Shown: positions 58,455-64,000 of the stretch, in pieces | Numbering within the stretch: position 1 is the first letter of the stretch | Layout: each line of letters starts with the position of its first letter | Source of the DNA: Collinsella sp. | Lineage (GTDB): Bacteria; Actinomycetota; Coriobacteriia; Coriobacteriales; Coriobacteriaceae | Reading direction: 5' to 3' | Assembly (NCBI GenBank): GCA_018376905.1 | Contig: JAHAAK010000002.1 | Location: 1-64,000, forward strand | Length of the DNA: 64,000 nt | Notes under the pieces: model-generated | Told to the model about the DNA's origin: nothing | What the model saw: the letters and a program-made list of their open reading frames with translations, nothing else | Database searches by the model: none | Translations under genes and position numbers: made by a program

Positions 58455-59345
58455 ATGACAAACCACCACGCTGAAGACGGCGATAAGAAAAGCATTCTGG
58501 ATGCCCGCATTGAGCGAGCATATGCAAACGAATATGACGCCGCCTTTGCCGCCGCGACCATCAAGAACTACGCGTCGCTACCGCTCGCGACGATCTTGGC
58601 CGATCACCCTCAACTGCTGAAGCGCTGCACAAAGATCATGGGCAACCCCGACATTCGCAAGCTGACAGACCCCTATGCCCCAAAACGCTACAACGATTCG
58701 CACATTCTTACCGTAGGCTGCCTAGCCCATATGCTTACGGCGCTCGACACGAAACTCAAGCTCGAATGGGAACCCGACGAGCGTCATGAACTCGAAAGCA
58801 AGCGGAACACCCTGCGCACCGCACTGTTCCTTCCGTTGGACGGCCTCAAGCGCTGCAACGTCGAGCTCAATTCACAGGCGCGGCAAAAGCCCGGGACCAC
58901 GGGGCAGAAAACTCCTAGACCCCATGTGGCCATCGTCGACCGCAACCGATATAACCGCATGACCGCGCACTTTTCTGCCGAGGGAGCAGCCATAAGGACG
59001 CTGATCGACCTGCTGTGCCTCCTGAGCATCAACGAGCTATTTGAGGGCTATCTCGCCCTTGTTCCCGCGACGGCACCCAAGTCGGTAGCAAAAATCATCG
59101 AGACCTGCAGACGCCAGTTTGAGCGCCATCGCAATGGCAGCGAGATGAACGCCAGCATCGCGCAGTACTACGCAGCTCATTACAAAAATGACGGATGTGC
59201 CCCTGTCGAGCATCAGCTGCGGCTCGCCTACACCACGCCCGCCGCAACGCTCCATCGCTTTGGAGCCCTTGGCGCTTGCGAGCCGCACGAACAGGCAGTC
59301 TGCCCCACAACCGAGCTCGATCTCAGGCTCGGACGAACCCTGTAG
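58455..59345 (+). CDS. Protein of unknown function, first gene of the ClpP-like/VirD4-like cassette
   Basis: 296 residues, mostly helical, no membrane segment or signal. No family recognised. Visible features are a conserved-looking Y-x-S-L-P-L-A-T segment near residue 35, a Lys/Pro/Gly-rich loop (KPGTTGQKTPRPH, about 140-152) and several Cys/His pairs without a clear metal motif. ATG 58455 follows GGAGAAGCT; an upstream frame exists but lies in the C/A-rich leader. It is followed 63 bases later by the ClpP-like gene in the same direction, so the three genes are probably co-transcribed. Confidence 0.7.
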   Translation: MTNHHAEDGDKKSILDARIERAYANEYDAAFAAATIKNYASLPLATILADHPQLLKRCTKIMGNPDIRKLTDPYAPKRYNDSHILTVGCLAHMLTALDTKLKLEWEPDERHELESKRNTLRTALFLPLDGLKRCNVELNSQARQKPGTTGQKTPRPHVAIVDRNRYNRMTAHFSAEGAAIRTLIDLLCLLSINELFEGYLALVPATAPKSVAKIIETCRRQFERHRNGSEMNASIAQYYAAHYKNDGCAPVEHQLRLAYTTPAATLHRFGALGACEPHEQAVCPTTELDLRLGRTL

Positions 59346-59408
59346 CCCGCCAGCCCCTCCGCGGGCAACAATCCTATTCCACAACACAACCAACAGAAAG
59401 GAGTCCTC

Positions 59409-60026
59409 ATGGACACCAATCATTCCCCCATCATCAGCCCCCTCACCATGCGTGAATCCGCCCGAGGTATCACGCTCACCAGCATTTACGATGAGATGCT
59501 CGCCCGTCGCGAGCTCTCCGTCATGGGAAACATCGAAACCCCGATGGCCCACGACCTATGCCAGCAGATCCGCCTGCTCGATGCCACCGACCCCAGCCGC
59601 CCCATCACCATATTTCTCGCCAGCGTCGGCGGAAGCGTGCGATCGGGTCTTGCGATCTATGACGCCATGCGCCTCGCATCGTGCCCCATCCGCACCGTCT
59701 GCCTGGAATTCGCCGCGTCCATGGGCGCCGTGATCTTTATGGGCGGCGACGATCGCCGTATGGCGCCCCATGCAGAGCTCATGATTCACGACCCGCTGAT
59801 CCCCCAGGGGGCAGGCGGCTCGGCACTTGCGCTGCAGGAAACCAGCCGGCGTCTCATGCAGACCCGCAAGACCCTCACGCAAATCCTCTCGGACCGCAGC
59901 GGCCTCACGCCCAAGCGCATCCAGTCCCTTACCGCAAAAGACACCTACCTTTCGGCCGAGCGCGCCGTCGAGCTCGGCTTTGCCCACGAAATCCTCTCGA
60001 CCACCAAGGAGGTCGCCCATGTCTAA
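59409..60026 (+). CDS. ClpP-like serine protease
   Basis: 205 residues, the size of ClpP. The catalytic triad can be matched: Ser104 in FAASMGAVIF, His127 in MIHDPLIP and Asp178 in KDTYLSAERAVELG. The handle and oligomer segments (IFLASVGGSVRSGLAIYDAM) also follow ClpP. It differs from housekeeping ClpP in the N-terminus and lacks obvious Clp ATPase-docking context; no clpX or clpC is nearby. AAAGGAG precedes the start. Its stop overlaps the start of the VirD4-like ATPase by 8 bases, so the two proteins are made together. Confidence 0.85.
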   Translation: MDTNHSPIISPLTMRESARGITLTSIYDEMLARRELSVMGNIETPMAHDLCQQIRLLDATDPSRPITIFLASVGGSVRSGLAIYDAMRLASCPIRTVCLEFAASMGAVIFMGGDDRRMAPHAELMIHDPLIPQGAGGSALALQETSRRLMQTRKTLTQILSDRSGLTPKRIQSLTAKDTYLSAERAVELGFAHEILSTTKEVAHV

Positions 60027-61323
60027 CCTCGCCAGCCGCCTCGCCGCATCTGAGTCCGCATCGTCCACCATCCTCGCCAAAGATCGAACGCTTTCCTGCG
60101 ACACCCGCCAAACGGGGCTCAACAACAACGCACTTGTGATCGGCCCCTCGGGAGCCGGCAAGACCCGAAACGTCCTCAAGCCCAACCTGCTGCAAATGAA
60201 CGCAAGCTACATCGTGCTCGACACCAAAGGCACGCTCTGTCGCGAAGTGGGACCCGTGCTGGCAGCCCACGGTTACCGCGTACAATGTCTCAACTTCGCC
60301 GACCTCAACACCGTCCCGGCCCTTGCGCCCGGCATCGAGCGCTGCGGCTACAACCCCCTAAGGCACATTCGCCGCAAGGCGGACGGCAGGCCCAACCAGC
60401 AGGACATCCTCTCGGTGGCAAAGGCCATCTGCCCCATCGAGGACAACAACCAGCCTTTTTGGGATCATGCGGCGGCAAACCTGCTGTCGTGTCTTATCGC
60501 CTACGTCACCGAACAGCTACCCGCCGACGAGCAGACGATCAGCTCGGTCATCAAGCTGATCGAGCACCTGCAGGACGGTGCCACGGGTCGATTGTTTGAC
60601 GACCTGATCACGACCGACCCCCAAAGCTATGCCCTCTCGCTATGGCGGCGCTACGCCATTACGCAAAATGCCGAGCGCATGCACGCGAGCATCGTCGGCA
60701 TCCTTGCCGAAAAGGTCATGTGTCTGGGATTCGACGGTGCGGCACAGCTCTATCGTGAGTGCCATCAGGTGGACTTCGCTTCCATGGGACACACCCCCTG
60801 CGCCCTGTTTGTAACCGTGAGCGATATTGACCGCAATCTCGATCCGCTGACCGGCCTCTTTATTTCGCAGGCGTTTATGGGCCTCATTCGTGAGGCCGAT
60901 AGGCAGCCCGACGGCAGCCTGCCCGTGCCCGTGCGCTTTATGCTCGATGACTTCGCAAATCTGCAGATCCCCCAGATCGACAACGTGCTCTCGATTATCC
61001 GAAGCCGCAACATCTGGGCAACGCTGCTGCTGCAGTCGACCAACCAGCTCGATGCGCTCTATGGCGAGGCACGCGCACGCTCCATCATGGGCAACTGCGA
61101 CACGCATCTGGTGCTGGCGTTCCAGGATCCCGAGAGTGCCCGGGTGTTTTCCGACCGCGCCGACGCGCTGCCCAGCACGCTCATGGCGACGCCGATCGAT
61201 CGCTCGTGGCTCTTTGTACGCGGTCGCACTCCCGAACAGGTCGAGCGCTTTAGGCTCGAAGACCATCCGCTCTACGGGGAGCTGCCCGAGGTGCAGCGAG
61301 GCCATGCGGAGGCCGAGATCTAG
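60019..61323 (+). CDS. VirD4/TraG-like ATPase lacking its membrane domain
   Basis: 434 residues. Walker A GPSGAGKT is at 42-49 and is followed by VLKPNLLQMNASYIVLDTKG, the conserved start of VirD4/TraG coupling proteins. The Walker B region reads FMLDDFANLQIP (Asp310-Asp311) where relatives have L-D-E-F; LLLQSTNQLDALYG follows as expected. Coupling proteins normally begin with two membrane helices; here only about 40 soluble residues precede Walker A. AAGGAGG lies before ATG 60019. Either a remnant of a conjugative element or a soluble ATPase serving the ClpP-like protease. Confidence 0.85.
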   Translation: MSNLASRLAASESASSTILAKDRTLSCDTRQTGLNNNALVIGPSGAGKTRNVLKPNLLQMNASYIVLDTKGTLCREVGPVLAAHGYRVQCLNFADLNTVPALAPGIERCGYNPLRHIRRKADGRPNQQDILSVAKAICPIEDNNQPFWDHAAANLLSCLIAYVTEQLPADEQTISSVIKLIEHLQDGATGRLFDDLITTDPQSYALSLWRRYAITQNAERMHASIVGILAEKVMCLGFDGAAQLYRECHQVDFASMGHTPCALFVTVSDIDRNLDPLTGLFISQAFMGLIREADRQPDGSLPVPVRFMLDDFANLQIPQIDNVLSIIRSRNIWATLLLQSTNQLDALYGEARARSIMGNCDTHLVLAFQDPESARVFSDRADALPSTLMATPIDRSWLFVRGRTPEQVERFRLEDHPLYGELPEVQRGHAEAEI

Positions 61324-61398
61324 GCGCAGGGTTCTCGCAGCGCGCGGCGCCCCGACAATGTTCCACAAAGGCCGTGCGCCCCGGGACCACGGCAAAGC

Positions 61399-61434
61399 AA
61401 AGGGGCCCGCATCCGATAGGATACGGGCCCCTGA
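61399..61434. terminator. Terminator between the cassette and pgi
   Basis: AGGGGCCCG (61401-61409) pairs with CGGGCCCCT (61424-61432) with a further ATCC/GGAT stem inside. Lies between convergent genes. Confidence 0.75.
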
Positions 61435-61464
61435 CTATAAGGCGCGATGCGTTAACAGCAGCGA

Positions 61465-63159
61465 CTACTTGCGATGCGCGCGATAGAACTCGATAAGCGC
61501 TTGAGTCGAAGCGTCCTGCTCGGCCTTGGCGGCGTCGTCGTGGAAGGCCGGGGTGATCTGCTTGGCAAGCTGCTTGCCCAGCTCGACGCCCCACTGGTCG
61601 TAGGAGTCGATGCCCCAGACCGTGCCCTCGACAAACGTGATGTGCTCGTACAGGGCAATGAGCTCGCCGAGCGCAAACGGGGTCAGCGTGTCGCCGAAGA
61701 TCGAGGTCGTCGGGCGGTTGCCCTCAAAGCAGCGGGCCGGGACGATCTGCTCGGGCGTGCCCTCGGCGCGCACCTCATCGGCCGTCTTACCAAAGGCGAG
61801 CGCCTTGGTCTGGGCTAGGAAGTTGCCCAGGAACAGCTCGTGGACATCCTGGCCGCTGTCGGTTGCGGGGTTGGCAGTGTTGGCGAAAGCGATAAAGTCG
61901 GCCGGGACCACCACGGTGCCCTGGTGCAGCAGCTGGTAGAAGGCATGCTGGCCGTTGGTGCCGGGCTCGCCCCAGAAGATCTCACCGGTGTCGGAGGTCA
62001 CGGCGCTGCCGTCCCAACGGACATGCTTGCCATTGGACTCCATGGTGAGCTGCTGCAGGTAGGCCGGGAAGCGGTGCAGGTACTGGCAGTACGGCAGCAC
62101 GGCGTGGCTCTTGGAACCGAAGAAGTTGACGTACCAGACGTTGAGCAGGCCCATCAGCGCGACGGCGTTGTTCTCGAGCGGGGTGTTGCAGAAGTACTCG
62201 TCGATGGCGTGGAAGCCCTCGAGGAACTGCTGGAAGCGCTCGGGGCCGAGCACGACGATCAGCGACAGGCCCACGGCGGAGTCAACGGAATAGCGGCCGC
62301 CAACCCAGTTCCAGAAACCGAAGGCGTTGGCGGGGTCGATACCGAAGGCCTCGACCTTCTCGAGTGCGGTGGAGACGGCGACGAAGTGCTTTGCCACGGC
62401 CTCGGCGTTCTGCTCATCGGAGCCGTCGATGGCGCCCTGAGCCTTGAGTTGCTCGAGCATCCAGGTCTTGACCTCGCGGGCGTTGGTGAGGGTCTCGAGC
62501 GTGGTGAAGGTCTTGGAGACGATGATCACGAGCGTGGTCTCGGGATCCAAGCCCTTGAGCTTCTCGGCCTGGTCGTTGGGGTCGATGTTGGAGATGTAGC
62601 GGCAGTCGATACCGGCGTCGGCATAGGGACGCAGAGCCTCGTAAGCCATGACCGGACCCAAATCGGAGCCGCCGATGCCGATGGACACCAGGTGCTCGAT
62701 CTTCTTACCGGTTACGCCCTTCCACTCACCGGAGCGCACGCGCTCGGCGAAGGTATACATGCGATCGAGGACCTCGTGCACGTCGGCGACGACGTCCTGG
62801 CCGTCGACGATGAGCTGGCCCTTCTCGCTTGCCGGGCGACGAAGCGCGGTGTGCAGGACGGCGCGGTCCTCGGTGGTGTTAATGTGCTCGCCGGAGAACA
62901 TGGCGTCGCGGCGCTCCTCGAGCTTCACCTCGCGGGCAAGATCGCACAGCAGCTTGACGGTCTCATCGGTCACCAGGTTCTTCGACAGATCGAAGTGCAG
63001 GTCACCGGCGTCAAAGCTCAGCTTGTTCACGCGGTCGGCGTCAGCAGCGAACCAGGCCTTGAGGTCGATACCTTCGGCCTCGAGCTTCTCCTGATGGGCC
63101 TCGAGTGCCTTCCAAGCGGCAGTCGACGTAGCATCGATAGGTGCGGCAACAGTTGCCAT
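61465..63159 (-). CDS. pgi: Glucose-6-phosphate isomerase
   Basis: 564 residues. [29 protein letters not shown], the catalytic-region [16 protein letters not shown], and the C-terminal [17 protein letters not shown] are PGI signatures. It interconverts glucose 6-phosphate and fructose 6-phosphate in glycolysis. GAGGAGGACTCT precedes the start at 63159; the frame extends nine codons further without support. It stands as its own unit with the palindromic repeat beyond its 5' side. Confidence 0.96.
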   Translation of the reverse strand: MATVAAPIDATSTAAWKALEAHQEKLEAEGIDLKAWFAADADRVNKLSFDAGDLHFDLSKNLVTDETVKLLCDLAREVKLEERRDAMFSGEHINTTEDRAVLHTALRRPASEKGQLIVDGQDVVADVHEVLDRMYTFAERVRSGEWKGVTGKKIEHLVSIGIGGSDLGPVMAYEALRPYADAGIDCRYISNIDPNDQAEKLKGLDPETTLVIIVSKTFTTLETLTNAREVKTWMLEQLKAQGAIDGSDEQNAEAVAKHFVAVSTALEKVEAFGIDPANAFGFWNWVGGRYSVDSAVGLSLIVVLGPERFQQFLEGFHAIDEYFCNTPLENNAVALMGLLNVWYVNFFGSKSHAVLPYCQYLHRFPAYLQQLTMESNGKHVRWDGSAVTSDTGEIFWGEPGTNGQHAFYQLLHQGTVVVPADFIAFANTANPATDSGQDVHELFLGNFLAQTKALAFGKTADEVRAEGTPEQIVPARCFEGNRPTTSIFGDTLTPFALGELIALYEHITFVEGTVWGIDSYDQWGVELGKQLAKQITPAFHDDAAKAEQDASTQALIEFYRAHRK

Positions 63160-63283
63160 AGAGTCCTCCTCAGCATACGGGCGCACGCCTCCATGCGCCC
63201 GGACATTCAGATGCCACTATTCTAGCGCAGGTCAAGACTACAATCAGCGAGCGTTGCCAATCGGCCCCCAAACGGCAACCGAT

Positions 63284-63351
63284 CAAAAAGGGACAGGCTT
63301 TTTTGGCAGGTCAAACGCTTTACCAACCAAAAATAACCCGTCTTTTTATGG
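63284..63351. repeat. Dispersed GGGACAGG-type intergenic repeat (copy 2, doubled)
   Basis: CAAAAAGGGACAGG followed by TTTTTTGGCAGGT (63284-63312) matches the minus strand of 27122-27166. The next 35 bases (ACCAACCAAAAATAACCCG and TCTTTTTATGG) look like a second, inverted and more diverged copy, making the whole block palindromic. Confidence 0.55.
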
Positions 63352-63357
63352 CAAATA

Positions 63358-63882
63358 TTAGGCCGCGGCGCAGACGCTACCGAGCAACTCACGCAGAGGA
63401 GACCCGATGCCCTCCAGCAGTTCGGGCGCGATGATGGCAAAAACGGGAACCTCGCCGGCCCCCACGACGGCAGGCACCTTGCCCTCCGAGACGATACATC
63501 CATAAGGGACAAAACCGTCTTCGCCGACATCGAGCGCCGCCATGCGACGGGCGAGCTCGCGCGCAAAGCCGGCAGTATCGGCATCGCCAATCGCCAAGAC
63601 AAAGTCCACGCCTTCGTCGGTCGCCAGGGCCACGGCTTCGTCGATCAGCTCGTCTCCTCCGTCGCCTTCAACCGAGCCGCAGCGGAAAAGCACGCGCTCG
63701 AGCAGGGCGCGATCAACTGAGCCCAGCGCCGCCGAAACGAGCTCATCACGCGTGTGCTTGTCGCCTCCCAGCACGACCAGTGCCTTGGTGCCGCCATAGT
63801 GGGCAACCAATCGCCCGCACCAGCGAGCCACATCCCCATCCGCAACCAAGCGCGTCGGCATACCAAACCCATAGTTGACCAT
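63358..63882 (-). CDS. Truncated iron-ADH-like Rossmann-domain protein
   Basis: 174 residues from ATG 63882; an ATG at 63933 in frame is also possible and neither has a well spaced ribosome site. VNYGFGMPTRLVADGDVARW, ALVVLGGDKHTRDELV, ALATDEGVDFVLAIGDADTA and ARELARRMAA line up with the N-terminal nucleotide-binding domain of iron-containing alcohol dehydrogenases, including the place of the GGGS loop, which here reads GDAD. The whole metal-binding C-terminal domain is absent. It is either a decayed gene or a repurposed half-enzyme. The last 60 bases of the window show nothing else. Confidence 0.6.
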   Translation of the reverse strand: MVNYGFGMPTRLVADGDVARWCGRLVAHYGGTKALVVLGGDKHTRDELVSAALGSVDRALLERVLFRCGSVEGDGGDELIDEAVALATDEGVDFVLAIGDADTAGFARELARRMAALDVGEDGFVPYGCIVSEGKVPAVVGAGEVPVFAIIAPELLEGIGSPLRELLGSVCAAA

Positions 63883-64000
63883 TATCCCCACAACCCTTCC
63901 GTGCGTATAGGCGGTATCGATCGTTAGGCTCATGCTACGAAGCGAGCTTTTCCGAGCTGTTTCGCGCTCTTTAGGGCTGCGTTAAAAACCCGATGCAGCT

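Noticed and set aside
59409..60026. ClpP-like gene considered as a phage prohead protease
   Set aside because: No phage head, portal or terminase gene is nearby, and the neighbouring ATPase is of VirD4/TraG type, not a terminase.

Overview
The window looks like chromosomal DNA of a GC-rich, low-oxygen-adapted actinobacterium of the Coriobacteriia, most likely a Collinsella-like gut organism. This is inferred from protein style and gene content, not from a marker gene: strong GGAGG ribosome sites, GC-rich third codon positions, a fermentative gene set (arginine deiminase, phosphotransacetylase, two acetate kinases, lactate dehydrogenase), ECF-type vitamin/amino-acid uptake, and a D-aspartate ligase next to a racemase. 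No rRNA, tRNA or CRISPR array was recognised.

Layout. 1-7.3 kb: 5' end of arcA (minus), polyphosphate kinase with a long acidic/proline tail, an RlmD-type 23S rRNA methyltransferase, DJ-1 and Maf proteins, a P1/DmpA-type peptidase. 7.3-13.6 kb: glycosyltransferase plus UDP-galactopyranose mutase, then pta facing two tandem acetate kinases. 13.7-20.2 kb: lower-GC MFS/LysR pair, HIT protein, exonuclease VII (xseAB), a YugP-type zinc protease, RNase D. 20.2-27.0 kb: lipid-kinase-like gene with a 30-residue membrane peptide, a membrane-anchored C69 dipeptidase, then a tryptophan-attenuator leader ahead of a complete ECF transporter (S component, double ATPase, T component). 27.1-36.3 kb: Asp racemase/D-Asp ligase pair, MOSC protein, secreted coiled-coil wall hydrolase, Ser/Thr kinase with HTH partner, small membrane proteins, a higBA toxin-antitoxin pair, an M20D deacetylase. 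36.4-40.5 kb: lysine-riboswitch operon lysA-dapA (one fused reading frame), dapB, dapH. 40.6-57.9 kb: nucleoid-associated protein, DUF2974 hydrolase, ldh, aminotransferase, nadE, two low-complexity proteins, EttA, sdpIR, a candidate type I toxin peptide, tcdA, tatD, a PfkB kinase and two HAD phosphatases. 57.9-61.3 kb: a three-gene cassette of an unknown protein, a ClpP-like protease and a VirD4/TraG-like ATPase without its membrane part. 61.4-64 kb: pgi and a truncated iron-ADH-like protein.

How it fits together. The clearest pathway is lysine/diaminopimelate by the acetylase route: riboswitch, LysA-DapA, DapB, DapH, with a divergent M20D enzyme that is a good candidate for the N-acetyl-DAP deacetylase. 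The Asp racemase/D-Asp ligase pair suggests a D-Asp cross-bridge in the same cell wall. Pta with AckA, and Ldh, carry the fermentation ends. The most unusual non-coding feature is a set of long nested inverted repeats sitting mainly between convergent genes (about 7.0, 7.2, 10.8, 50.1 and 55.2 kb, plus 24.4 kb), including one roughly 100-nt element whose two copies differ by compensating base-pair changes. The most unusual coding loci are the unknown/ClpP-like/VirD4-like cassette, the lysA-dapA fusion and the 28-residue toxin-like peptide.
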